Of a DNA stretch of 64,000 nucleotides, positions 26,560-35,317 are shown in pieces (the first letter of the stretch is position 1; every line of letters begins with the position of its first letter). The DNA comes from Burkholderia gladioli (lineage in GTDB: Bacteria; Pseudomonadota; Gammaproteobacteria; Burkholderiales; Burkholderiaceae). The translations under genes and the position numbers were made by a program. Location of the stretch: contig NZ_CP009322.1 in the NCBI RefSeq assembly GCF_000959725.1, forward strand, positions 3,658,001 through 3,722,000. The letters run 5' to 3'. The notes beneath the pieces were generated by a model. It did not search any database. It had not been told where the DNA came from and was given only the letters and a program-made list of their open reading frames with translations.

Positions 26560-27597
26560 ATGAAATTTATCGACGATGACGACGAAAATCATGGCTTGCC
26601 GATCGATGCGTCGGCCGGCCCGTGGGTGGCGGCCGGCGCGAAGTTCACGCTGCGCCAGCTCCGCTACTTCGTGGCGGCGGTGGCGCACGGCGGCGCCGCG
26701 CAGGCGTCGCGGCGGCTGTTCATCGCGCAGCCGTCGATCGCCAGCGCGATTCGCGGGCTCGAGGAGCACTTCGGCGTGCAACTCTGCATCCGCCACCACG
26801 CGCAGGGCATCACGCTGACGCCGGCCGGCGAGCGCTTCCATCGCGACGCGGTGGCGCTGCTGCGCCGCGTGCATGCGTTCGAGCAGAGCGCGCTGGCCGG
26901 CCACGAACTGGCGGGCGGCGAGATCAGCGTCGGGTGCTACGAGCCGATGGCGCCATGGCTGCTGCCGCGCCTGATCACCGGATTTCGCGCGCGCCATCCC
27001 GGCGTGCGGTTCCGGATCGGCGACGGCGAACAGCCCGAACTCGTCGACGGATTGCGCCGGGGCCGATACGACCTCGCGATCGTCTACGACCAGGCGCTCG
27101 GCGACGATCTCGACCGCACGCCGCTGCGTGCGAGCGCGCAGCCTCACGTGTTGCTCGCGGCCGGGCACCCGCTCGCCGCGTGTCCCACGCTGACGCTCGC
27201 GCAGCTGAGCGCCGCGCCGATGATCCTGCTCGACGTGGAGCCGAGTCGCCGCTATTTCCTCGGCCTGTTCGAGGCGGCCGGGCTCACGCCGTCGGTGGCG
27301 TTCGCCTCGCCCTCGATCGAGATGGTGCGCGGCCTGGTCGGGCACGGCGCGGGCTTCGCGCTGCTCGTCACTCGCCCGGCCGCGGACCTGACCTACGACG
27401 GCATGCGTGTGGTGGCCCGGCCGCTGGCCGGCCGGCTCGCGACCACCACGATCGTGGCCGCGACGCTGGCCGGCGCGCAGCCGACGCCGCTTACGCGCGC
27501 CTTCGTGGACCACTGCGTGGCGGCGCTGGCCGAGGACGGCGACGCCGGTGATGGCGAGGGGGTGGGCGAGGCCGTGGCCGGCCCGCGCGCTGCATAG
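26560..27597 (+). CDS. LysR-family regulator 2 (upstream of the polar-amino-acid ABC operon)
   Basis: A 345-residue LysR protein with HTH LRQLRYFVAAVAHGGAAQASRRLFIAQPSIASAIRGLEEHFGVQLCIRHHAQGITLT and a normal effector domain (GGEISVGCYEPMAPWLLPRLITGF). An N-terminal 25 residues precede the usual start. It is divergent from the PhyH gene (70 bases between starts) and precedes the ABC operon in the same direction. Its last codon and stop (GCA TAG) are the first bases of box C, exactly as LysR 1 ends in box A, which suggests that the regulator plus box arose by duplication. Confidence 0.93.
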   Translation: MKFIDDDDENHGLPIDASAGPWVAAGAKFTLRQLRYFVAAVAHGGAAQASRRLFIAQPSIASAIRGLEEHFGVQLCIRHHAQGITLTPAGERFHRDAVALLRRVHAFEQSALAGHELAGGEISVGCYEPMAPWLLPRLITGFRARHPGVRFRIGDGEQPELVDGLRRGRYDLAIVYDQALGDDLDRTPLRASAQPHVLLAAGHPLAACPTLTLAQLSAAPMILLDVEPSRRYFLGLFEAAGLTPSVAFASPSIEMVRGLVGHGAGFALLVTRPAADLTYDGMRVVARPLAGRLATTTIVAATLAGAQPTPLTRAFVDHCVAALAEDGDAGDGEGVGEAVAGPRAA

Positions 27598-27635
27598 CCA
27601 AAAACTTGCGCCTGCATCGGAAAACCATATTTTTC
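27590..27635 (+). promoter_or_regulatory. 46-bp regulatory box C, upstream of the polar-amino-acid ABC operon
   Basis: It starts CTGCATAGCCAAAAAC, repeats TGCAT 22 bases after the first copy (27591 and 27613), and ends ACCATATTTTTC. It begins in the last bases of the LysR 2 gene and points at the binding-protein gene, about 100 bases downstream. Two copies of TGCAT two helical turns apart fit cooperative LysR binding. Confidence 0.78.
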
Positions 27636-27733
27636 TCGGGATATTGGCCGAATAGATTGGTTTCGCGGCCGGCACGCGGCCGCGCTTCGGCGCGGCGCGG
27701 CACGGCTTTCGCCCATTCATCCGGAGAGCGTCC

Positions 27734-28561
27734 ATGTTTCGTTTCAGTCATTGGAAGTCGATGTTGCTCGCGCTGGCGCTGAGCGTCGGCGCGGCCGCCG
27801 CGCACGCGGACGATCTGCTGGCGCGCGTGAAGCAGCACGGCGAGCTGGTGGTCGGCACGGAGATGCAGTTCGCGCCGTTCGACTTCCTCGAGAACGGCCA
27901 GCAGGCCGGCTTCAACAAGGACCTGTTCGCCGAGGTCGGCAAGCTGCTGGCCGTGAAGGTGCGCTTCGTCGACCTGCCCTGGGAAAGCGTGTTGCCGGGC
28001 CTCGACGCCGGCAAGTTCGACATGGTGGCCGGGCCGTTGACCGTAACGAAGGCGCGCATGGGCCGCTACGCGTTCACGCTGCCGATCGCCGACGGCACCG
28101 ACGCGCTGCTCAAGCGCGCCGGCGACGCGAGCCTGAAGCAGCCCGCCGACATCGCCGGCAAGGTGGTGGGCGCGGGCAAGGGCAGCGCGCAGCTCGACCA
28201 GTTGAAGGCCTATGTGGCGACGCTGCCGAAACCGCCGACCGTGCGCGAATACGTCGACAACAACCAGGCCTACGCGGATCTCGCCGCCGGGCGGCTGGCC
28301 GCGGTCGCCAACTCGCTGACCAACGTCGCCTACGTGGCCAAGCAGCGCCCGGCGATGTTCGCGCTGGTGCAGCCGGCGTTCGGCGCGAAGGTCTACTTCG
28401 CCTACTGCATGCGCAAGGATGCCGACAGCGCGTCGCTGAACGCCGCCTTCAATGCGGCGCTGGTCAAGCTGAACCAGAGCGGCACGCTCGCGACGCTGCA
28501 GAAGAAGTGGTTCGGCGTGGCGGTGGACTTGCCGCCGGCGATGCCGACGCCGAATTTCTGA
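27734..28561 (+). CDS. Polar-amino-acid-type ABC substrate-binding protein
   Basis: A 275-residue periplasmic protein of the HisJ/FliY family (SBP_bac_3). Signal peptide MLLALALSVGAAAAHAD with cleavage after AHA. LVVGTEMQFAPFDFLENGQQAGFNKDLFAEVGKLL and FDMVAGPLTVTKARMGRYAFTLPI are the typical ligand-site segments; the family's usual TI-T-E/R motif is replaced by VTKARMGR. It is first in an operon with two permeases, an ATPase and a class II aldolase. The ligand is unknown. Confidence 0.92.
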   Translation: MFRFSHWKSMLLALALSVGAAAAHADDLLARVKQHGELVVGTEMQFAPFDFLENGQQAGFNKDLFAEVGKLLAVKVRFVDLPWESVLPGLDAGKFDMVAGPLTVTKARMGRYAFTLPIADGTDALLKRAGDASLKQPADIAGKVVGAGKGSAQLDQLKAYVATLPKPPTVREYVDNNQAYADLAAGRLAAVANSLTNVAYVAKQRPAMFALVQPAFGAKVYFAYCMRKDADSASLNAAFNAALVKLNQSGTLATLQKKWFGVAVDLPPAMPTPNF

Positions 28562-28580
28562 GCGTGACGGGCAGCCGGCC

Positions 28581-29231
28581 ATGTTCAGCCTGAGCGCCTT
28601 CCTTGCGGGGCTGCCGCTGCTCACCCACGCCGCGTCGATGACGCTCGCCGTGTCGGCGGCGGGCCTCGTGCTCGGCTTCTTCATCGGGCTCGCCGTGTGC
28701 TGCGCGCGGCGCGCGCCGTGGGCCGCGCCGCGCGTGGCGGGCACGCTCTACGTGCGGTTCTTCCGCGGTGTGCCCTTGCTGGTGCAACTGCTGCTGGTGT
28801 TCTACCTGCTGCCGTTCGTCGGCATCAACGTGTCGCCGGTCGTGGCGGCCGTCAGCGCGGTGTCGCTGTGCTCGGCCGCGTACGTGGCCGAGATCCTGCG
28901 CGGCGGCTTCGAGAACCTGCCGCCTGGCCAGATCGAGGCCGCCCGCATGCTCGGGCTGTCGGCCGCCGATCGGCTCTGGCGCATCCAGGTGCCCCAGGTG
29001 CTGCGTCTCACGCTGCCGTCGCTCGCCAACGAGATGGTGTTGCTGATCAAGGCCTCCTCGCTGATCTCGGTGGTCGGCGTCGCCGAGATCACGCGCACCG
29101 CGCAGAACCTCGCCGCGAGCACCTATCAGCCGCTGGAAGCGTACGCGGCGGCCGGCCTGATCTACTTCATCCTGTGCGGCGCGCTCGCGCTGGTCGCGCA
29201 TGGCGCCGAGCGGCGCCTGCGCGCCGGTTGA
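28581..29231 (+). CDS. Polar-amino-acid ABC permease 1
   Basis: A 216-residue permease of the HisM/HisQ family with about five hydrophobic helices. RFFRGVPLLVQLLLVFYLLPF is the N-terminal family motif and AARMLGLSAADRLWRIQVPQVLRLTLPSL is the EAA loop. It starts 19 bases after the binding-protein stop and pairs with the next permease to form a heterodimer. Confidence 0.93.
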   Translation: MFSLSAFLAGLPLLTHAASMTLAVSAAGLVLGFFIGLAVCCARRAPWAAPRVAGTLYVRFFRGVPLLVQLLLVFYLLPFVGINVSPVVAAVSAVSLCSAAYVAEILRGGFENLPPGQIEAARMLGLSAADRLWRIQVPQVLRLTLPSLANEMVLLIKASSLISVVGVAEITRTAQNLAASTYQPLEAYAAAGLIYFILCGALALVAHGAERRLRAG

Positions 29232-29259
29232 GCGCCGCGCCCCGTCCGGAAGCCCGCGC

Positions 29260-29922
29260 ATGTCGAATTTCGATCCCGCCGTCATTACCCACAACCTGCC
29301 GCAGATCGGCGGCGGCCTCGCGCTCACGGTCGGCAGCTGGGTCGCGAGCGTCGCGCTCGGCCTCGCGATCGGCTTCGCCGCCGCGTTGGCGCAGCAACTG
29401 GGCGGGCGGGGCGCCCGGGCCGCGATCCGGGTGTACATCGAACTGTTTCGCGGCACGCCGTTTCTGGTACAGCTGTTCCTGCTGTATTACGGCGGCCCGG
29501 CGTTCGGGCTGACGCTCGATCCGCTGCCGGCCGGCATCGCGAGCCTGTCGCTGTACGCGGGCGCGTATTTCACCGAGGCGTTTCGCTCGGGCTTCGCCGC
29601 GATCCCGGCGGGCCACCTGGAGGCCGCGGCCTGTCTCGGCCTGACGCGCTGGCAGACGATCGCGCGGATCCAGCTGCCGCAGATGCTGGCGCTGATCCTG
29701 CCGGCGCTGACCAACCTGACGATCGTCTTGAGCAAGGAGACGGCGGTGCTGTCGATCGTGACGGTGCCGGAGCTGACCTTCGTGCTGACCGGGATCGGCT
29801 CGGCGAGCTTCGCGTTCGTCGAGACGCTGCTCGCGCTGTCGGTCTGTTATCTGTTGCTGGTCGAACTCGCGACGTGGGCCGGCGCGCTCGCCGAGCGGCG
29901 CGTCGGCCGGCTGTTCGCCTGA
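29260..29922 (+). CDS. Polar-amino-acid ABC permease 2
   Basis: A 220-residue permease. ELFRGTPFLVQLFLLYYGGPAFGLTLDP and the EAA loop AAACLGLTRWQTIARIQLPQMLALILPAL mark the HisM/HisQ family. The ATG at 29260 (M-S-N-F-D) is chosen; an upstream frame start would overlap permease 1 with arginine-rich sequence. It completes the membrane part of the transporter. Confidence 0.92.
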   Translation: MSNFDPAVITHNLPQIGGGLALTVGSWVASVALGLAIGFAAALAQQLGGRGARAAIRVYIELFRGTPFLVQLFLLYYGGPAFGLTLDPLPAGIASLSLYAGAYFTEAFRSGFAAIPAGHLEAAACLGLTRWQTIARIQLPQMLALILPALTNLTIVLSKETAVLSIVTVPELTFVLTGIGSASFAFVETLLALSVCYLLLVELATWAGALAERRVGRLFA

Positions 29923-29936
29923 CCCCGGAGCCACGC

Positions 29937-30794
29937 ATGGGCATACCCGATTCCTCCCGACCCGCCAGCGCGCCGCTGATCGCCGTCGAGGGGCTCTACA
30001 AGCGCTTCGGCCACACCGACGTGCTGCGCGGCGTGGATCTGTGCATCGCGAAGTCGGAGGTGGTCTGCATCGTCGGGCCGTCCGGTTCGGGCAAGAGCAC
30101 GCTGCTGCGCTGCCTGGCCGGGCTCGAGACCTACGATCACGGCGCGGTGCGCATCGAAGGCGAGCTGCTCGGCTATACCGAGCGCGGCGGGGGGCGCGTG
30201 CGTGCCTCGCAGGCCGAGATCAACCGCGTGCGCCGCAACGTCGGCATGGTGTTCCAGCAATTCAACCTGTGGCCGCACATGAGCGCGCTCGGCAACGTGC
30301 ATGAAGCGCTGCTGCGCGTGCGCCGGCTCTCGCGCGACGAGGCCGCGCGCCGGGCCGGCGCCATGCTCGAGATGGTGGGGCTGTCGCATCGCGCCGACGC
30401 GCGCCCGGCGCGGATGTCGGGCGGCCAGCAGCAGCGCGTGGCGATCGCGCGCGCGCTCGCGATGGAGCCGACCATCATGTTGTTCGACGAGCCCACCTCG
30501 GCGCTCGATCCCGAGCTGGTGGGCGAGGTGCTGCAGGTGATGAAGCAGCTCGCGCGCGACGGCATGACGATGGCCGTCGTCACGCACGAGATGGGCTTCG
30601 CCGCGCAGATGGCCGATACCGTGGTGTTCATCGACCAGGGGCGTATCGCCGCGCAGGGCGCGCCGCGCGAGCTGTTCCGCCGCTCGGAGAACCCGCGGCT
30701 GCGTCAGTTCCTGCAGAACTATCTCGACCGCAACGCGTTCTGGGCGGCCGACGATGCCGATTCTGCCGTACAGGCCGTGGCCGGCGGCGCATGA
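29937..30794 (+). CDS. Polar-amino-acid ABC transporter ATPase
   Basis: A 285-residue ATPase of the HisP/GlnQ family. Walker [11 protein letters not shown]-loop MVFQQFNLWPHM, signature [15 protein letters not shown], Walker [13 protein letters not shown] and switch VTHEMGF. GGGRVRASQAEINRVR is an insertion seen in HisP-like ATPases. The ATG at 29937 follows CCGGAG (29925-29930). It energises the two permeases upstream. Confidence 0.95.
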   Translation: MGIPDSSRPASAPLIAVEGLYKRFGHTDVLRGVDLCIAKSEVVCIVGPSGSGKSTLLRCLAGLETYDHGAVRIEGELLGYTERGGGRVRASQAEINRVRRNVGMVFQQFNLWPHMSALGNVHEALLRVRRLSRDEAARRAGAMLEMVGLSHRADARPARMSGGQQQRVAIARALAMEPTIMLFDEPTSALDPELVGEVLQVMKQLARDGMTMAVVTHEMGFAAQMADTVVFIDQGRIAAQGAPRELFRRSENPRLRQFLQNYLDRNAFWAADDADSAVQAVAGGA

Positions 30795-30837
30795 GCGCCG
30801 CACCGCCGATTCTTCCGTTTCCCTACCGTTCCCCGCC

Positions 30838-31560
30838 ATGACCGAAACCCAGCTTCGTATCGATCTCGCCGCCGCGTTCCGCTGCTTTGCCCGCCTGGAC
30901 ATGCACGAGGCGGTCGCCAATCATTTCAGCGTCGCCGTCTCCGACGATGGCCGCCGCTTCCTGATGAACCGAAAATGGCAGCACTTCTCGCGGATCAGGG
31001 CCAGCGACCTGGTGCTGCTCGACGCCGACGATCCGTCCTGCGTGGCCGACGGCAGCGTCGATCCGACCGCCTGGGCGATCCACGGCCAGTTGCACCGGCG
31101 CCTGCCGCAGGTACGCGTGGCGATGCACCTGCATCCGATCCATGCGACCACGATCGCCACGCTGGCCGATCCGACCATCCTGCCGATCGAACAGAACACC
31201 GCGCGCTACTTCCGGCGCGTCGCGCTCGACACCTCGTTCTCGGGCATGGCCGATTCGGACGACGAGGGCGCGCGCCTCGTCGCGCTGCTCGATGGCAAGT
31301 CGCGGCTGATGATGGGCAATCACGGCGTGCTGGTCACGGCGGAAACCATCGGCGAGGCATTCGACGACATGTACACGCTGGAGCGCGCCTGCCAGATCCT
31401 CGTCAACGCCTATGCCACCGGCAAGCCGATCAACGTCTTGTCGGATCAGGTGGCCGAGCGCACCGCGCGCGACTGGGAGGGGATTCGCGATTTCTCGATC
31501 GCGCATTTCGAGGAGATGAAGCGTGTTCTTGACGAGGCGTCGCCGTCTTATCGCGACTGA
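30838..31560 (+). CDS. Class II aldolase/adducin-family protein
   Basis: A 240-residue protein of the fuculose-1-phosphate aldolase/adducin family. HLHPIHATTIATL supplies two zinc-binding His, and GNHGVLVTAETIGEAFDDMYTLERACQ carries the third and the conserved C-terminal motif. The N-terminal part (FARLDMHEAVANHFSVAVSDDGRRFLMN) matches the family. Members act as zinc aldolases, epimerases or decarboxylases. It ends the ABC operon and probably cleaves or modifies the imported compound or an oxidation product of it. Confidence 0.9.
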   Translation: MTETQLRIDLAAAFRCFARLDMHEAVANHFSVAVSDDGRRFLMNRKWQHFSRIRASDLVLLDADDPSCVADGSVDPTAWAIHGQLHRRLPQVRVAMHLHPIHATTIATLADPTILPIEQNTARYFRRVALDTSFSGMADSDDEGARLVALLDGKSRLMMGNHGVLVTAETIGEAFDDMYTLERACQILVNAYATGKPINVLSDQVAERTARDWEGIRDFSIAHFEEMKRVLDEASPSYRD

Positions 31561-31896
31561 GGCAGGGCGGCCGAGGCGGCACGCATCAAGTACGGAGATC
31601 GGCTCAGGCGACCGGCAGCGCGATGCTGCGAGCTGGCCGTCCCCGAGTCGTCGCCTTGCCAGCAGCCTTCGTGTTCGCCCCGACGGTCTCTTCCACGATC
31701 AGGAGCCGGCCGGTTCGGCACGAAATACGAATTCAGCCCCCCAGTGGTGGGTCGGTTTATTCGCGTATGAAAAACCGCGCCTCTCCCCGTGAGCGGCAGG
31801 TTCCGCGCATCGGCGGCGCCCACGCTTTACTACCGGACGGCGTGTGAGCTTGCGCGGAAAAAACAAGGCGCGAATCGAAAATCGGACCGATCGCGA
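31561..31896. other. Intergenic region, 336 bases
   Basis: It is a convergent region between the class II aldolase (+) and the ketopantoate-reductase-like gene (-). I see short open frames on both strands but none with family-like sequence or a ribosome site, and no clear terminator hairpin. The G+C content starts to fall here relative to the left part of the window. Confidence 0.5.
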
Positions 31897-32910
31897 TCAA
31901 TGCCACATGCCCAGGATCTCGCGCACGGCGCTCATGTCTCGACCTTCCCGAGCCCCCGCAGCGACGCAGTCCTGAAGCAGAAGCTTGTCCGCCGCCTTTA
32001 CCCGTTTGCCGTGCTGGTAAGCGTTGAACTGCTGCCAGTTCAAAGGCAGGGACGTCTGTTCCATATGCTTCCACATCGCGATCAGCGTCTGCCCGGTCAG
32101 TTCGGCCGCCGCTTTTTTTCCCGCCTCGCCATGCTCGTTCAAGCCTTGAATCGCTCGCACCGCTTCTACAGTGAGCGACCATAGCTCGACGTTTTTGGTC
32201 AGTGCATCGGCCGCTGGCCATCCAAGAATTTCACTGAGCGCGAACAGCGGAAATATCGCCCGGCTCTGGAGGCCAAACTGCTCAGGCGTCACGACGATGC
32301 ATCTGGCGATGGCCGATCGATCGAAAAGCCTCGCAAATTCGTGCGCCACGGCGTTGCGATCTTCCATAGCAAAACAAACGTCGCTGAGATGACGCATTGC
32401 GAAATCTGCTCCGGCGATGTCTGGTCGTGAAATGGCGTCGTGCGCGGGCACGAAGTCGGGAGAGACCCTGTGGCAAAGCAGGCCTAGTCGACCACAGAGT
32501 ACTTTTTCAGCGTCGAGACAACTCGCGTCGCTTACGAGTTCACGCATGCCGAAGCCAATGCCGCCGACGATCAGCGCCGTATCGCGTTGCCGAACAGCGT
32601 CTCCGGTCTTCGCCAGCAACAGGCGGCCTTCGTCGCTCGATAGCGATGCGCCATCGAGCGCGAGCACGACAAACGAGTAGTCCTTCCTTGAAAGCTGCTC
32701 GGGTTCCGTCAGCACGCCGAACCGGTCGAGCGTGTGGATTGCTCCATCGTCGTAGGAGTAAATTTGATAGGCGGAAGGGATGTCGGGAGCACGCTCAGGA
32801 CGGACGAGCAGATCGATGTCGATTGACTCGTGGCTGAGATGATAGGCGGTCGTGACGCCCATCGCGCCTGCGCCGATTATGGCGACGCGCTGCCGTGTAG
32901 TCGAGGTCAT
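31897..32910 (-). CDS. Ketopantoate reductase-like oxidoreductase (PanE/ApbA family)
   Basis: A 337-residue protein with N-terminal Rossmann motif VAIIGAGAMGVTTAYHLS and the PanE C-terminal helical domain (AIFPLFALSEILGWPAADALTKNVELWSLTVEAVRAIQGL). The usual ketopantoate reductase catalytic lysine context (N-K-x) is not obvious to me, so the substrate may differ from ketopantoate. It is divergent from the AraC-type gene at 33084 with 173 bases between starts, and that regulator is the likely controller. Confidence 0.78.
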   Translation of the reverse strand: MTSTTRQRVAIIGAGAMGVTTAYHLSHESIDIDLLVRPERAPDIPSAYQIYSYDDGAIHTLDRFGVLTEPEQLSRKDYSFVVLALDGASLSSDEGRLLLAKTGDAVRQRDTALIVGGIGFGMRELVSDASCLDAEKVLCGRLGLLCHRVSPDFVPAHDAISRPDIAGADFAMRHLSDVCFAMEDRNAVAHEFARLFDRSAIARCIVVTPEQFGLQSRAIFPLFALSEILGWPAADALTKNVELWSLTVEAVRAIQGLNEHGEAGKKAAAELTGQTLIAMWKHMEQTSLPLNWQQFNAYQHGKRVKAADKLLLQDCVAAGAREGRDMSAVREILGMWH

Positions 32911-33083
32911 ATTGGAAGACAGTGAACGTTAAGCGTTGATTCTATGGCGCGAGACCGGCAATTCGGTAGACACATACTCGCAAATCATTGCCTGATCTTC
33001 TCGCGAGAACGATGAGAAGATCCGTTGTTATCATTGGCGACATCGCCGCATCCAGGCGGCGGGCCTTCATCCAGAGGAGTTCC

Positions 33084-34028
33084 GTGAAACAGCTCGATCG
33101 ACGCCTGCGGGAACTGCATGCGCGTATCGCGCGAGGCGTCGCCGCTTACCAGCACCTCCGCGAGGACGGCGCCACGCATGTACCTCATCTTAGGGTCGGA
33201 CGTATCACGCAGCCGCTGGTCGCCAGGCCTTACCTCTACGAGCCGAGCATCTGCGTTTGCGCGGAGGGCGAGAAGCATGTGCTGCTCGGCAATCAACGGT
33301 ACACCTACGATCCAGGTCGCTTCCTGTTTACGTCGATCGGCCTGCCAACGATCATTGAAGTGCCTGATGCGAGTGCGCACGCGCCCTATACGGCGTTGCA
33401 GGTTCGCCTTGATCTCGCCGTGGCTCGTCAAGTACTCGCCGAGATGGAAAACACGGCGCGTGACGCAGGGTCCGTGAGATCGGGGTTCGCGATCGCGCCG
33501 TTGGACGAAGGTTTGCTCGACGCGTTGGCGAGGTTGGTCGCGCTTCTCGCGCAGCCGGACGATGTGCGCGTTCTCGCACCGCTGTTGCATAAGGAGATCG
33601 TGTACCGGCTGCTGGCGGGACCGGCTGGTGACTATCTGCGGCACACGCTGCGGGACGGATCGCCATCGAACAAGGTCTCGGAGGCGGTCGCCTGGCTGAG
33701 GATTCACTATGCAAAAGCGTGCCGGGTGGAAGAGCTGGCCCGAATCTGCGGTGTCGGTGTGGCAACGCTTTATCGTCAGTTTCGCGACATGACGACGATG
33801 ACACCGATCCAGTATCAGAAGCTGCTTCGGCTGCACGCGGCCCGTCGGCTGATGCTAAGCGAGGAACTGGACGCCGCTAGCGCGGCCATGCGGGTTGGTT
33901 ATGAAAGTCCGACGCAATTTAGCAGGGAATACCGGCGCCTGTTCGGCCAGCCCCCGGGGCGTGATATCTCAGCCATGAGAAACGGCAGACTAATGGCCGC
34001 CGCGCGTCTCCATGGGAACAGGTCGTGA
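33084..34028 (+). CDS. AraC-family transcriptional regulator
   Basis: A 314-residue regulator of the AraC_N plus HTH_18 type. The N-terminal domain (RPYLYEPSICVCAEGEKHVLLGNQRYTYDPGRFLFTSIGLP) is the family ligand/dimer domain. The C-terminal AraC domain shows two HTHs, RVEELARICGVGVATLYRQFRDMTTMTPIQYQKLLRLHAARRLM and DAASAAMRVGYESPTQFSREYRRLFGQPPGRD. The GTG start at 33084 follows AGAGGAGT (33073-33080). It is divergent from the ketopantoate-reductase-like gene. Confidence 0.93.
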   Translation: MKQLDRRLRELHARIARGVAAYQHLREDGATHVPHLRVGRITQPLVARPYLYEPSICVCAEGEKHVLLGNQRYTYDPGRFLFTSIGLPTIIEVPDASAHAPYTALQVRLDLAVARQVLAEMENTARDAGSVRSGFAIAPLDEGLLDALARLVALLAQPDDVRVLAPLLHKEIVYRLLAGPAGDYLRHTLRDGSPSNKVSEAVAWLRIHYAKACRVEELARICGVGVATLYRQFRDMTTMTPIQYQKLLRLHAARRLMLSEELDAASAAMRVGYESPTQFSREYRRLFGQPPGRDISAMRNGRLMAAARLHGNRS

Positions 34029-34296
34029 AGTGTCGATGCTCGGCGCAGCCGGGGCAACTCTTACATATCGCCAACGCGTCGGCATCAACTTAAACCAACA
34101 AGCCGGCGAAATTCCCGGCGCGGTTCAGCGTGATTGGCCTCACCGCTGGCGCAGCACGGTGCCGATCCGACTCGAACCTCGTCACGACAGGTTCCACCTG
34201 TACTTGCCATCGAGTCGCCGCGCGGATATTCCACCGCTACGAAGGCTCCTATAAGATTACCTATTCGACAACAAGCAGCCCTTGCGGACGCGCGCC

Positions 34297-35220
34297 ATGG
34301 ACGTCTTGAATGCGATGCGGGCTTTCGAACGGGTGGCCGAGGCAGGAAGCTTCAGCCGCGCGGCCGAACAACTCAACAGCTCGGTCCCAACCATTACGCG
34401 TTTAATCGGCCAGTTGGAGGAGCGCCTGAATATCAGGCTTTTCCAGCGGACGACGCGACGCATTTCATTGACTGACGCCGGCGCGACGTATCTGGAAGGA
34501 TGCAAACGCGCGCTCGAGCTGATAGACGACACCGAGAACCAGGTCACGTCGGCCAACGATGCCCTGCGCGGCCGCCTCAAGGTGATGTCCGGAAGTGCCG
34601 TCGCGTTCTCTCACATGGCGCCTGTCGTCGCGGACTTCGTGCATCGCTACCCGTTGATCCAGTTGGATTTCTTCACGATGGACGACGGTTTCAACCTCGT
34701 CGACGAAGCCGTCGAAGTCGCCCTCCTTGCCGACTACCTGATTCCGACGGAAACGGTCGTCGCCCGTCAATTGATCACATACTCGTACGTGATCGCCGCC
34801 GCGCCTCGTTACCTGTCCAATGCAGGCCGGATATCGACGCCTTCCGATCTCCAGAAATTGGTGTTTCTCGGCCGGCCTGGTGATCGTCGAGGCATGAGCC
34901 TTCGCCTCGCCGCGGCGGAGGGCGCAGAGGACGACGAGATCATCGATCTCGTACCCCAGGTCATCTGCAACAACGCACAGATGCTCCACGAACTCACGTT
35001 GTCCGGATGCGGCTTCTCCGTGCTCCCTCAGCGGCTCGCGCAGACAGCCATCGCCGGCGGCAAACTGATCCAGTTACTTCCCGAATATCGACTGCGCGAT
35101 CTCAATGTCGACGTCTGTCTCGTCTACCCGACCAGAAAGAGAAACAGCCGCATCGCCACGGCTTTTATCGATCACGTTATCCAATGGTTCGATTCGCCGG
35201 ACGGTCCCGCAAAAACCTGA
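34297..35220 (+). CDS. LysR-family regulator 3
   Basis: A 307-residue LysR protein of the CrgA-like group: MDVLNAMRAFERVAEAGSFSRAAEQLNSSVPTITRLIGQLEERLNIRLFQRTTRRISLTDAG, followed by GRLKVMSGSAVAFSHMAPVVADF. The ATG at 34297 lacks a strong ribosome site, and a TTG at 34282 is possible. It sits 97 bases before the HD-domain gene in the same direction and may control it. The sequence is less GC-rich than the rest of the window. Confidence 0.92.
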   Translation: MDVLNAMRAFERVAEAGSFSRAAEQLNSSVPTITRLIGQLEERLNIRLFQRTTRRISLTDAGATYLEGCKRALELIDDTENQVTSANDALRGRLKVMSGSAVAFSHMAPVVADFVHRYPLIQLDFFTMDDGFNLVDEAVEVALLADYLIPTETVVARQLITYSYVIAAAPRYLSNAGRISTPSDLQKLVFLGRPGDRRGMSLRLAAAEGAEDDEIIDLVPQVICNNAQMLHELTLSGCGFSVLPQRLAQTAIAGGKLIQLLPEYRLRDLNVDVCLVYPTRKRNSRIATAFIDHVIQWFDSPDGPAKT

Positions 35221-35317
35221 AACAATCTTTTAGGATTTCTTCCGTGGTTGGGCGCCCGCTCAAAAGCTAGACTGGCCTCACTCTTAGCGCCCAAGGGCTC
35301 CAACCAAGGAGAAGAAC

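Noticed and set aside
31523..31847. Short overlapping frames after the class II aldolase
   Set aside because: Arg-rich, no recognisable motif, frames on both strands of equal quality.
34029..34296. Possible tRNA or small gene between the AraC and LysR 3 genes
   Set aside because: No T-loop or cloverleaf pairing found, and the short frames lack codon bias or ribosome sites.
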